Positions 37,131 through 50,606 of a stretch of DNA of 64,000 nt are shown piece by piece. The notes under the pieces were generated by a model. It had not been told where the DNA came from. It did not search any database and saw only the letters and a program-made list of their open reading frames with translations. Position numbers and translations under genes: made by a program. The stretch is from NCBI GenBank assembly GCA_021234155.1, contig JAJEKV010000019.1, forward strand, positions 19,467,359 to 19,531,358. The letters run 5' to 3'. Each line of letters begins with the position of its first letter. The first letter of the stretch is position 1. This stretch comes from Isoetes taiwanensis. Taxonomy: Eukaryota > Streptophyta > Lycopodiopsida > Isoetales > Isoetaceae.

Positions 37131-40100
37131 TACAGCTGTGGTGGACCTCCACATTGGAAGCAAATCGTATGATCATATTCAAATAACATGCGCCGAGGAT
37201 TTCTGAGATGTTGCTGATGTCTTGCTATAATGTATCAATATAGCTCAAAGGATTTCTGCACATCCACTTAGATATGGGCTGCATGGGCCTTTAACATAGA
37301 TTAAATTAGTCCGGGAATATCTGCTTCTCACTTTCTTTTGCAAAATCCTATCATGGCGCCCGTTGAAGAAGCTTGATGTGATTTGAAGCTGGAGATGAGC
37401 AGTCAGGCTACGAATTCCTCATGTGTATTCGAGGGTCTATCCTTATGGCAATGACGAGCCTTTATTTGGATTCTTGCATTTTGATTAGATGAAAGGATAA
37501 TATGACTTGGGATATTCTATGAACTAATCCCTTAAAATTTGTACTATCCATTTTACCGGTAAAAAAATAGGTAAATATAAAGAGAACATTAAAGAAGCAC
37601 TTATGCCCCATTATGAGCTTTTAGTTGGAAGCTGTAGATTATACAAATTCTATTGGCCAATATTAATGCATCATTATGTAATTTCATGCATTCACATAGT
37701 AGCACCCGTTAGCACAAAACTCTATCTTCTCTTTTTCTAACATAACACCTTACTCTCTAAAGCATCTTTAAAAGAAAAAATTGGATGGATGAAGAAAATT
37801 ATAATAGAATTATAATCCTTTATGGCCTGCTTGATCTAAATGTTTGGAAAAAGAAGAACACATAGGATTTTGCATTATTGCTTCTCTACAGGTTTGTAAT
37901 ATAGGTTTGTAGAATCACATATTTCAATAAGTGAATTGATGGCTTTTATTTTTAAGCACACTTGGGCATGTAATTTGGGAAGGGGGTGTTGAAAGTATCT
38001 TTGGTGGAGTAACCAAAAATGCGACCCGGCGCGGCGCGGCACCCTTCATACTATTTTTTCCACCCTTCTGTGGTGAAATTAACCTATACTATGCCCGTCC
38101 CTAACTTCACTTTAGCGTGCGGTTTCAATCTGTGACGAAAGGGTGGCAGACTTTAATTTGTAATTTACGAAAGCGATGCTCCCCGCAGCACACTACTCTA
38201 GGCCAAATGCTTGCATGGAGAAGAAGCTCGAGAATTTCCGGATTGGTCTAAGTATTCCAAAGCTGCAGCGCGAAAAATATGGTGAAGAAGGTTGTTAATC
38301 AGCGAAGCTCGACCGGCAATTCAATGGATGCCATGCGCGCGGGGTAAGCAAAAGTACGCTGCCAATTTTGATGGCTTATAGTTGCCTGTTAATTTGTTTC
38401 TTCATTTCTTTCGGCCGAAGGAGCGTGCCTAAGGCCAGGACTGGGCTGGAGATTGCACCAGTAGGGAGGACTTCCATGCTTATGCGGGTCCTATCTCCAA
38501 TGAGGGTGTGCATCCCACTCTCAATTTCGAAACGGATGTGATGCTCACTGTGAGAATATAGCAGGTTTTAGGACACCAATGGTGTCATTCCAACAAGACA
38601 TCACTTCGACAAAGTAAAGGCGGAGCAGCGGCTCTAATTGGTACATTGAGCAGATATACCGGAGGGTTGAAGCAGAGAGAAGTAAAGGAAGGCGGTTTTC
38701 CTTTTTATTTGCATTCAAGCGCGGAGAGGCCAGCGGGATCGAGAGAATTTCCAAAGTCCAATTGGGCGTGATGGCGGCCATGAGAGCCCTATTGAGCAAG
38801 GTCAAGAGTGACCAGTACTAGTGGCCCGCTGTGAACCGCAGCCAGGGGAAACCCGACAAATCCACATTGAACCACTTGACACACGAAAAAGCATAGCAGA
38901 AAAGCCTGACCTCCCGTGACGCTGCTGTAGGAGGAGTAGAAGGGAGGTTGTGTCATTTAAGTCTTTTGTGTGTCCGAAGCTGACATTCTATATGAGGAGA
39001 AAATATTTCCGGTCACGGAAAGCATGGTCGGAATGCTCACGGGAAGCCCTAAAATTCTTGTGAGAATGACCTAGTGTCGAAAGAAGGAGCGGTGCACAAT
39101 CTCGAGGAGCAAAGGAAGCTGTATAGTACTGCGAGAGGAAGTTGAAGACCATAGGGATAAATATTGCACGTCTTCAAGCCTTTGCAGGATCCTATCTGGT
39201 GCTATATATTTGAGATTCATTCTTTGGAGAGGGAGAAAGATATGTGAGAATATATCTTTGAAGTCCCTCTACTTGAAATGGGGGGGTGGGGCCAATGGAG
39301 TAAACACGTGTAGAAAAGATTTGTTTGCACTTAGCTGCTTTGAAGTACTTAACAACGAGTCCCTCCTTACCGAAGCCAGCTGACACTACAGATATCACGG
39401 TGAGGAGATTGACCAAGAGAAATGATGCGGTGAATTGACATCACTTCAATACCATTAGTTACCCGATTGGAGATGGGAGAGATCTCCACACGTGGTGCAT
39501 TCGGGATGATTACACCCCTCGACTGTGGATGCGAAATGTGAGACATCATTATCCACGTTAAAATTTTGCACCGGTTTGCTCATGGAAAAGGATCTTTTCT
39601 CGGTGCCACGAGAGACCATTCCTCTGAGGGGTTAGTGCAGGAAATGGTAAGCTTATCTGATGTGAGGAAGTGTGCATCTTTGGAGCGACTCCACAAAACG
39701 AGAAGAATGGTGATGTTGATGAGCATGCAACACAACTCGATAAGCGTGAGGAAAAGGAAGCAGTGCTTTGCAAAAGTAAAAGGACCGGGATCGGCCAACC
39801 TGAATCCACAAGGGTTCCTCCACAACATGGGAAAAAAGGTACATGCACATTTTTCGAGGGCTACGATTTTAATTGGCGAGCGTGAAGTCTTTGTGAACTT
39901 GTTGAGCGGCAAGCTTCACCGGCCAGGTCTTGACACACAGCGTGATGTTTGCAGAACACTAGCTCTTTGAATCCCGAGGAGATTCAAGTAGCTCACGTGG
40001 TGCCAACAATTATAGTATAGTTCAAATTAAGGCTCTACAAAGGCCTCCTCAACATTGTTCTTTGCGGGGAAGGAAAGCGATAAGCGAAGATGTGACAATC

Positions 40101-42554
40101 CAGTTGACGATCGTTAAGCGGTGGCTTGGTTGACACGGTCAAGGCGGGGAGGTTGTGGAAGAAGAAGTGGGGTGAGTCAGGAAAAGCTGGCCTTGATGAG
40201 GATACCCCATAGAAGTAGCATTTGGAAAGAAAAACTGGCTAATGTAATTTTTTGCCTTATGTGTATTTGGGGCACGCAAACCTTGATTTTGCAAGACAAC
40301 CCTGACCATCGACCAAAAGGTTTTGTTCAAAACAATTGTATATTTACGATCCCTGTTTTATTCCACCTTTCTCTGTGCAAATTTTGGTTTGGATTATTCA
40401 TTCAACTTAGGCCACGTAAAAAGCATGCAGGGAAAAAAGGCGATAATGATTATACTTAGTGAATCGTGAAGAAGACAATCTGAACAAAGTGCAGCACAAA
40501 CTCTAACATACAAAGGTGCACATTATCCACATTTATTTGAGAATGTATTCTCTACAGAATTTCAGTTGTTGAATTGGGCTCATCCTTGCATGCGGAGAAC
40601 AAGGCAATTAGGTGAATGAAAGCAGGGACAAAGGCAGCAAGGGTTCTTACGATGGCCGGGAAACATACACATTGGGGCAGGGAGATACTAATAGGATGTA
40701 TATGCGACTATGGCTATGGCGCTCTCCAACTTTATGCCGGTAGCAAAGAGATAAAGCGAGTCGAGGTTTACTTTGACAAGTATCCGGCACACCTCCGTCA
40801 GCACTTCCCGGCCCGAGTCCGGCGCACATGGCGGCCACCGAATAGTACGATCGCGGCACACATCGTGATGGTTTGCAAAGCGTCCAGGATGGACGCGCAA
40901 TTGTGAGTTGATGGTGCTTGGCGTAAATGGTGTCGGCCTGGAACACAGAGGAGGAGATGAGCGGGGAAAATCTTACCTCCACCATGGCATGTTGTAAAAG
41001 CGCAAATAAGTACCTCATTTCACGGAACCCGGGGTATCATGAGTTTGTGGGTGGGCAGCTGAGAGAGGTTTGATATTGTGATTTGGGTGCTTCTCTACTT
41101 GGGAATACAAGGGATGTGGTGGATGCATTGTTCTGATTTAGGGCGATTCTTGAAGTTCTATAGTCAAGAGCATTGTTGTGGTATGCATCGAGCATCAACC
41201 AGAGACGGAAAAAGCAATTTTTTCAAGGAGTTGAAGGAACAGCCTTGAAGTTTCCTCCAAAAATCATGGTATTGCTCGATTTTCTTTGTTGATGATAACC
41301 TACGAGGTTTTCTAAACCCTGCACACTGCTCCCTTCCCATTATGCCTTTCAAGGGGCAAGAAGGGACAACTTTTCAAGTTTGTGTATCCCAGCACAGAAT
41401 GCCATCCTTCTCATACTGATGGAAGCGATCTCACGGGTTGACATCGCGATGCATGGTTGGAAGAGGAAGCGATTCTTGATCTTTGGTCTTTTGCCTCAAC
41501 AACTATCTTGTTTGACTACCACTATATCCTCAATGCTCCATTAAGAAGTCACAAAGGCGGTACAAGCGGGCACCTTCGTGACGGCGCGACTTCACGAACC
41601 GATGACTCCTTGAAGTAACCAGCCTTTTTCACTTTTTGTATATATATGTATGATTACTTTGCTTATCTTGAGTAGTGATCTTGAGTGATGTCTCTAATCT
41701 GAGTGTACAATTTTTACGTAATATATATCAAGCTTACTCTCCAATACTACAAGCATTTGTTTCCAATACTAAAATACTCAACGTGATCCAATACACCTGG
41801 TATTGTGTCTAGCATTGTCTCCCAATACAATGATCAAATTTGAGTCAATTACACCCAAGTAACTCTGAGGACACATTTACAATGATAAAACAACTAGGCA
41901 AAGCATATTCAACCTTCATATACGTAAATTTGTCAAGGATCATCACGGTGGTAGCACATTTCAAGGGAAAATCATTTGGTGCAGGGAATCTGATTCATCT
42001 CAAACTTGATATTTGTCACGTGATGGTATGCTTGGAAAGTCAGGCTTTGTCTTCGTAGCTCCCAACTACCATCTGGTACAGGCGGCGCGGTACAAACCAG
42101 CCAACATGTTCATCCACATTGAAGGTCGATTGTTGTCGCCGACAATTACATCCAGGATATGCCTCGGCAACACATTTGACCACATAGAAATCACGCATTC
42201 TCTGATTTCCCTCCTCATTCTACTTACGACAAAGTTATCACCTTCCTCTACGTTTCCACTTTAAACCATTCTCCATCTGGCAAAAATGCCTCGCCGATTT
42301 ACGTCTTCGGTACCTTCACGGTGAACTTGCTCACGGCTTTAGTGTAGCTGTATTTCCCAATTCTTCCATCACATGCTGTTCACAAGATGGCGATTTCGCA
42401 TTAGGCCACCCTTGTGCTTGATTTGGCCAAGTATGTATGGGATCTTGTGTATTTGCTTGGTCCCTTCCACCACAGCTGATCCGGTAGATTACGTCTATCA
42501 ACCTCATCCTTTCCAATTACCGGAAGTGCACGCAAGGAGACAATTATTGCATCT

Positions 42555-42690
42555 CGCGACTGACGCTAATCTGACACTACTCCTTCACATTCTGGCCGGT
42601 TCTGACGGCGCCAGCGGATGAAAGCACTATTACGGCGCCTTCACTGGCTGATTTACGAGCTGACGCTACTCCATAGCGAATCTGGCCGGA
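42555..42690. repeat. Small diverged internal repeat
   Basis: CTGACGCTAATCTGACACTACTCC...TCTGGCCGG near 42560-42600 is echoed by CTGACGCTACTCC...TCTGGCCGG near 42660-42690, with GGCGCC blocks between. The function is unknown. Confidence 0.55.
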
Positions 42691-43444
42691 TGAAAACGCC
42701 GTACAGCGCGTGTCCCGGGTTATTTGGTGCACTTCATTTCCGATGAGTTTCGCGAATTCCACGGGCGCCCAGCACCCTAAATCTCACCCCATCATACTTG
42801 AGGCTGCTCTCTGGTAGAATGCCCCTTTGGGGCCCTTGCACTTATCGTGCTCTCCACTTACCTTAGGCTGTCCCAAAGAGTTTCATATTATTTCCTTCCA
42901 CACAAGCTCATGGGTGATATCTTGTTTGGAAATAGAATGGTAGGAACAGATTGGATTAATAGAACAACCATGACCAACTATATACACGGAGAAATCCACA
43001 CACCATTTGATGCAAGCCATGGTGTACTTTCTAAGACGATCTTTGCACAAAGAGTGTCATGGAAGCTTGTCATCACTCAAGTAGAAATGGGTTTCCTTCA
43101 ATGACTTGATCCAGGCTGATGTCCATCCCTATCATTGATGTGGGTGTTATCTGGTCATTGTACCCAATGTTGGCTTTGAACCTCTCCTTTGTATTTTATG
43201 TTGTAATTCTCACACCTTAAAAAATCAATTCACGGAAACAATGGTGCCATCTTGCTTGGATATTATCGGGCAACTCCACGAATTGCATGGCACATACCTT
43301 CTATACATGTGAGTGTGTGCTTACGAATATCTTCAATGTGGAACCACAGTCTGAAATAATCAGCCTTCCTTGCCATTCTCTTGTAAGACAATCTAAGGGC
43401 TGGCTTTTGGTCCTTTTCTTTTTTCCCCTTACTGACGGTCTCGT

Positions 43445-43567
43445 CTTGTCTGCAGGGCATGTCCCATTTGCCTTAGTTTCTTACTTTTGTTTCCCTTCTT
43501 CTCAACTTGTCTGCGGCCGAGCATGTCCTGACTACCTTGGATTTCTTGCTTTTGTTTCCTTCTTAGT
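43445..43567. repeat. Tandem duplication, 61-bp period
   Basis: CTTGTCTGC begins both copies (43445 and 43506); each contains GCATGTCC and ends TACTTTTGTTTCCCTTCTT or a close variant. Confidence 0.8.
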
Positions 43568-45323
43568 GGCATTGGCTCACTGCTTCTTTGCCACTGGCAC
43601 CTCTCCTTGAAACGCTGATACGCAACTCCACCGGCCCTCGCGCCTCCCGCTGGAATGCAACAGGATTACGCGCGCGCGAAAGCGGAAAGGTGCATAGTTA
43701 AACACGAAACAAGTATTGACGGATGACCAACACATATCGGCCCATGTTTTGACATGCAACAAAGAGAGTATTACCTTTTCAAGCGTCTTCCATTTCAAGC
43801 AAGAACTCGCGGTTCTCTCTTTCTCTTTGGACATATAGGAAAGTTTTGCTTGCCCACACTTGACATAACCGGCATCAGCGATCATGTTTATGCATTCTAT
43901 TTCACCTAAGCTTCTTGTTTACCAAACTACGACCCTCCAGGAAGCTGGTTGAGTCATACGATATGTTAGGCGGCGAACACTTCCTCACCGGTCCCTGAAG
44001 GACCTGCGCCAAGTGCTTGCACTCTTCACCATGAAATCAGGTTTCGGCCGACCTTAATGCATTCGGGCTACCGCATAATAACTTCATATGGTATATGCAA
44101 CACTTGAGGTTTCCTTCATTACTTTCTTTACATAAATAGGTAACTTCACAAAGCCTTTACCAGAAAGCAAGCAAGGTGTTAGGGATGTGCGCGCATTGTT
44201 GAAATAGGCTGCTGCCCATTTGAAGATAATTGCATTTGTTGGTTAGAAATATTTATACAATAATAGCAAAGAAAAGGTATGGAAACTTATACAGTATACG
44301 ACCTCCATAAGGTGTAGGGGATAAGAAATTGGGCTTGACTCTCTCCAGGTGTTCACAACATCTTTCTTGCAAGGAGATTTCTGCTGGCTGTTTAAAGTGC
44401 TGCTGCTCCAGCACCTTGCAAAGCGGGGTGAGAATGCGCACCTCAACCTCCTTTGAGTAGACCACCGGACCTGGGGGCGGCTTGGAATTTTCATATCACG
44501 GCGGTTGCAATTGTTGGCCTCGGCCTTCTCATAAGAAATATTGCACATTAATCAATATGAACATATCCCGACCAGCATCCACCGTAGGAATACAAAGCAC
44601 TTAAAAGCACGCCAAGAAACGCAGTGCCTTCGAAAAGCAAAATTAGATGTACCCTACTGACCGGCATCGTTTTGTGGAAAGCCATACGATGTAGATTAAA
44701 ACCTCAAACATCATGGTTCCTTTTGCCTCTTTGTAGGTACGCCATTATGCATTTTCAAGTTTGGTGGCACCCCATTTTGCCTTGCACTCCTTTGGATTTA
44801 ACGCTGGCAAAATTCAGTTACGAGATTTCGGCCCCGTGGGTGGAACCACCCTCTTCATCACATCGGCCCTTGAGTTGGTTGAGATGGCACGGGTGAGCTT
44901 GTTGGAAGTAATCCAGCTACAAGCTTGGCTATTTCTTACACTGCGTCTCGTGCTCCGCAACGCTCCAGTTCAAGCCATTTGCTTTCCTCATCTTATTAAG
45001 TGTCGTATTCTCTCTTTCTCTCGCATCCAATTTCTTTGTATGGGAGGTGCGGAGGAAGCGGATCTTCTATACGATATTTCTGCTGTGTGTTGCATTGACA
45101 TCAACGTCACATTCGGTGAATGCTAAGCGTGTGATTGCCTCGGGCAGCCCGGTGGCGGGGGCGCCATGAAATTCCTACCGAGAGAGGTAGAATATAGAGT
45201 GAATTGGGAGGGAGAGAGGGCATTTACATGAGGCCATGAGATTAGGTGCTTGGTAGTTCTGGACTCGATCAATTTGCAGCGTACTACCACTTTCGTAGCG
45301 AAAATCCGACAAGCGAACATCAT

Positions 45324-45424
45324 TTTCTACTTGGGGTTAGATTTGGTGAGGTGGGCGTCTGGCGAGGTACATGACGTCAAAAATGGCGGTTAAGCTCACC
45401 CGACACCCAAAGTAGAAAAAGCAA
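45324..45424. mobile_element. Possible miniature inverted-repeat element
   Basis: TTTTCTACTTGGGG at the left edge and CACCCAAAGTAGAAAAA at the right edge are inverted repeats. Just inside, GGTGAGGTGGG pairs with GCTCACCCGAC. The roughly 100-bp palindrome resembles a MITE or foldback, but no target duplication was seen. Confidence 0.45.
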
Positions 45425-48368
45425 AAGCGTGAGGGGTGCTTTAAGCGGTAAAACCTGCTATAAGCATGCTACAAAAGCATGCGTCAGGGCCTTATCTTTT
45501 TGCATACCCAAAGAAGCGTTAAGCGCTTTCAAATTCTTAAAATTTTTGTAGAGGGCAAAACCATTTGGCAAAAACTAACCACTGTAGGCTTAAATCCTGT
45601 ACCTTCTTGAGAGAATTGATTATTACTACCCATAATTCAAATCTATAAGTCCAATAAATGGCTTGTAGCGATAAATTTCTTGTATAGTTTATGAAGATAT
45701 GGGACTAAAACCTAAGCTTAAAATGATCAATGTTAAAGTTGAGTGTCAAAATTAGGGTTAGAAGTCATCGCATAATGGAAGTTAGATCGGTCAACATTGC
45801 CACATAGTTTCAATAACTTTGTAGTTTTCTCGCATATAATCATGATTTCATATAACCGTGAATCTTTGATGGTGTATCAAGTCATTGGGGTGTTTTATGA
45901 TCGAAATTTATGTATGAAATTTACAATAAGATCTTAGCAAAGGAAGGCTGGGGTTAAGCGGAGTCAATATTTAAATTGGTCTCGAAATTAAGTTAGAATA
46001 AGCCAATATCATAGTGGAGTTGAATCAATCAACGTACTTATAGAAAGCTTCATATAAGTTTCTACGTAGTCTTTCATAACATATAGTTGTCTATTGGTTA
46101 ACAATCTACAATAAATAATCATAGGTAAATCTCAAAAATTGTAATTATTCAAATTCGAATTAAATGTTCATAACAAATATAAGTAATCCACTAAGCATTT
46201 GCCACTTAAATGTTTGATTATCTCAACACACAACTTGCATCCTTCTGGGGCAAAAATGTATTCGAAATCCTTGCATATATAAGTAAAATGTTCGATCTTT
46301 TTGTACAATATCATATGTCTAGTTCACCTTCTTTGAAAACACAATTGACATTCCTCCCCTTTTCCCACGCTTCCTCTTTAATATTAATGCTTATATAAAG
46401 CTTAGTAGGCACATTCTCACTTGTGTTTTGACTTGAGAAATATGGATCACCATCAAATTGTGTATGGTCAGATACATTGGGCGGCCATGTCTGTAGTGCT
46501 ACTTGTTTTAAGTGTACATGTCCGTGAGTCTGTGTAGACAATTGTAGTCTTCATTTTGGGTTTATGTGCATCTGTGTAGACAATTGGTATGCAAATACAA
46601 TGTAGTGCTCTCTATTTGCATGCCATTTGAGTTATATAACGTAATGCTTGTCAAGGTGATGGCATTACAGATTATGATGGAGTAAGGAAAGGAGAATCAT
46701 TATGTAATAGATCCTGAGTGATCAGACTCCATTTTTCACTTTTTTAGTTGGGATAGACTGTACGAACTGGCATGCAAAATATCCCTGGGGTGGGGCGCAG
46801 GAAAGTACGCTGTTCAAAGTCCTGTTAATTTCTGAGCATCAGTTGAAACAATTTTTAGGACCTCTATAGGAACCATGAAGTATCCTCCGTTTTCAGCACC
46901 AAATTATTTGTTGTTTGAAATCTAGTGAAATCAATGAACAGACCTACATTGACAAAGTAGTATATTTAGATATCTCTGAAATGAGATATAAATATACAAT
47001 TGCCTAAACCAAAAGAATTCGGCTGAGATCATCTTAACTGCGGTATGTCAATGAGATGCTTTACACATCTGACTACTTGCCGCCTCCTATTTTATGAAGT
47101 CCTCAAATATAGACAAAAGATAAATGACATGGAGGCATCCAATTACACCAGGGAATACCTATGTTAAATAACTTGATAAATTGGCATAACCATGTTCTAT
47201 AAGAGATTCTCTAATTCTCCACCCTTAATCCCAAGCTATCTGCAAGCGTGGTAAAAATCAGGAAAAGCTCACAGTATTACATGCCTCTAGGAGCCTCACC
47301 TGTAAATTATGCATCCAACAATATGCTACTTCTGGCCAGATAGGTGAATTAGCTCACGTTGTAGCTTGAGGACAGAATAGGAACCCAGTATCACAAAAGT
47401 TTGGACAACTATGATTTACAGCACATAGTTGTCCTCAACATGAGATTTCTTGAAGAAGATCCAGCCTGTGAACATTATTGTGCCCTTGCCATGTATTGGT
47501 TTCCCATTTTGGAAGAGGCCATTTTGCGACCCATGCTAGCAATGTACCTTTAAAATGGCTGTGAGGCATTGTATTTTCATAAACTACCCATCATACTGTC
47601 TTAACTTGCGAGGCGGAGTCTAGAATGACATTCTTGCACACCTTAAATGAAGCAGAGTAACCAAGCGCTCCCGGTAAGCTCTGGATGGAGACCTTAGTTA
47701 CCAAAAAGCAAGACTTGATGCTTTTCATTTGAAAACAACTTTGTACAATGCAATTAGGATTCTCGAGGGCAAAATTGGAGCACTTATCTTCAGTTTCACT
47801 GTAATGGTCAGGCTGTACAAACTGTGGTCTACCATAAAGTAGTCAATCCACTTTGATATTTCATGTGGCATTTGCCAGTTTGACCATATACATTTGAGAA
47901 CTCACACAGCAGATGCAGTATCTGAAGGGTCAACAGGCTTGAAAGAGGAATTAGAGAGAGGGCAAGTGCAGCTGGTATTGTGTAGCACACAAACCCATAG
48001 GAGACGCGGAAATGTTGTAGGTTACGCAGGAATGGATTACCTTTGAAACCCGGGTTCTTTACTGACAGTTTTCTGCTGTAGAGAACAAATCACAAACATG
48101 GCAGCTATTGGCACAGCAGTCACCTGTTTACAAAGAGATTTTAGAAGTTTGGCATCCTGGTTCTACCATGGCATGTATGAGCAATAAATGGCGAATACAC
48201 ATTGATTTTATGGAATACATTGCTTTCTGGCAGTACTCAGCATAACAATGCACAAAAACCATCTTCTATTTTGGCAAAATGCAGCATGGGGTGTGAAGCG
48301 AGACAGAGTCACCTTCATTTCTGTTCTTTTCTACATGGCCACATGGGCTGGGTAAGTAGAAGCCCGGA
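45425..48368. other. AT-rich intergenic DNA
   Basis: No gene, RNA or repeat recognised. If the minus-strand candidate gene at 48369-50606 is real, its 3' untranslated region and terminator would lie at the right end of this stretch. Confidence 0.35.
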
Positions 48369-50606
48369 TCAGGCTTTTGAGTGGTATGCAGATGCTTCAG
48401 ACCACTCAAAAGTATCAACAAATCTGGCAACAAATGCGTTAAAGATTGCCACTTCCAAACTGCAAAGCACCAAAATAAATAGTATTAGATAAAAAACCGT
48501 GAAGAATTTACAAAGCCCAAGATTTACCTGCAGCTGGCTATGAGTTCTTATGATATCAATTTGGAGGTGATGGATGTGCTTAAAAAAGATCATGCAAGAG
48601 GCTGCGCTACTGACCATGCGAATATTTCTTGCATGACATACCACCAAGAAATATTCAGAAACAGTGGAAAAAACTTTATACAACAATGTTTTTAAAACTA
48701 TAGTCTCTGCTATGCATGAGCAAATGGAGAGACATCGCTTAGATAAATGCTTTAACACAATCAGAATTATTCAAAAGAGTAAGAGAGAAGTTGTACCAAT
48801 CCCATGAGATCTAGATATAGCTTGTTGAAATCCTATCTTTAACTTTCTTTGAACATGCAGGGAAATTTCCAGTCACGAGAATTTCCCATTCCTTAACTTT
48901 TATGCTAGAAGCATTCTTCAACAGTAAGTAGTTTGAGCAGATCCTCAACACAGGATTTGCCCCAGCTTCACAATGTACAAAAGGATACAGCTTTATCCGT
49001 CATGTGAAACGCTGTGGATATATTTCTTTGAGGAAGCTTTCCTTTCTGGAAAGAAATGAAAAGTCACTCACACAAAGTGAATCAGATCTAGCAGAATTAA
49101 AAGCAGAAGGGCAAAAAATATTTAAATCCATCCTAAAACAGAGTATTACCTCTCTTTAATAAATTAATATGCGTAATTGCTGCAGATTCATACATAACCT
49201 TAGCTTTTTGGAGCATTAAAACCTCTAAGCGCTTGAAAACCTGAGTAAATCCAGATCTGTGCTCCGTTTAGCGTAGCTTGTATTTCCCGAATGTAGTTGA
49301 CATGAAGAGCATCTTCCTGAGTAAGAACAAAGTTTAACAAAAAAATGAACATTTGCATAGAGCAGGAAGAATGTTTTTACCTATTTGCAAAAATCCTGTC
49401 AATGCTCTAGAATGTCCTTTTCCAACCATGTTTAAGCATTTCAAGCAGCAAAGTGCTTAAACTCTTTGAATAATAGCTTATGCGACCAAAATGGAGATCT
49501 CTGCAACCAAAAAGCACATGGCCTTAACATGGTGAAGGCACTTATACTTATGATAACAAACGGAAATTGCACATTTAGGGTTGTCTATATGCTCATAAAT
49601 CAAGCGTCACACCAACATTGTTTTTTCTCTGGAGGTTTCTACATAAAATCAGGTAGTGACACAGCATTCTTCACGAGCATTGCTAAATACATATGCGATA
49701 AAGCTCAAGGTATTTCATTTGAAATCAGTTGGCAATGATCTTTCTTGCCTGCAGTGGAGTTCTGCTCTGGAGAGCAAAGATGTAGAAATTTCTCCTTCTC
49801 TCCCCTTCTGTCCTTTTAACATTTCCACCACTTACTGCATTTACGCTTTTGCCAGGCTATGTTCTTGTCCATGCATCTCATAGAACAATTGGAGCTTTAA
49901 TACGTGCATTTAATTTTATAGGCTCTGCAGCATAACTCAGTTTACATTCAACCACTAAAGAGACAATTGCAAATCCTCATTGCAAGCCTTTTCGATGCAA
50001 CATTTAAATGTACAGCAGCAGAAAGCTTCCATTTAGGTATGACAATAATCCAAAGAGTTTTGTGCTTATATAGTGATCAGAAGCCAATGTCCATGTTTCG
50101 GACTTTTTTCTTTAGTACTCGCATATACACTTCCCAGCACATGGTTTTCATGTTGATAACATCTTCAACATCTCAATCATGAAGGTATCCTGGGAATGAA
50201 ATAGTAGTATGTCATAACTCATTATTGACCACTCCATGTTTGTTATTACTATATTCATCATATAAAGTGTCTGACAGTTGCAGCCGAATTTAAGCATGAG
50301 GAAAGTAGTTTTTAATAGAACATGGAACAACAACAAGTATAGAGGACTTACTAACGTCTCTATATGTTGCATAATTTCCTCCAAAATTTGTGGACAGATA
50401 ACTTCTGAATTAGAACAATGCATTATCACCTCAAAATAAAAACTTGAAAATCAGATAAAAGCTTTCACCACATATATAATCTACTAGTACTTGCTGATGG
50501 AAAGTGATAATCAAGATGGGTGCAGATTTCCCTATGCATCATAGTCTGTAGAGTTTTGCCATCATCGCCAATACAAGAAGACACAAAGAAATGCAAAAAA
50601 TGAAGA
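48369..50606 (-). CDS. Possible spliced gene of unknown function
   Basis: Three consecutive minus-strand segments splice in frame: 50606-50491 (with GDDGKTLQTMMHREICTHLD), 50404-50352 (KVICPQILEEIMQHIETL, donor GTAAGT) and 50189-50161 (DTFMIEMLKM). A last-exon candidate, 48459-48369, follows a CTTTGCAG acceptor and reads LEVAIFNAFVARFVDTFEWS to a TGA. Coding-like pieces lie between (near 49205-49320, EDALHVNYIREIQATLNGA, and near 49940-50020) but I could not join them in one frame, so the model is incomplete and could be a pseudogene. The predicted protein is helical and leucine-rich. I do not recognise the family. The 5' exons, if any, may lie above 50606, possibly at 50768-50989 or 51481-51696. 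Confidence 0.33.

Larger units (their letters stand above)
37131..45323. other. Region of uncertain origin, many short frames, no recognised gene
   Basis: Appears richer in G and C than both flanks from about 38000. Short open frames occur on both strands (for example 39566-39970 plus, 40616-40906 plus, 42577-42762 minus, 44761-45126 plus), but none shows a domain I recognise and none connects to neighbours by convincing splice sites. A decayed transposon interior is likely; a degenerated gene cannot be excluded. Confidence 0.35.

Noticed and set aside
39566-39970. 134-codon plus-strand open frame
   Set aside because: Overlapping frames of similar length occur on both strands here, with no domain, start context or splice evidence to choose one.
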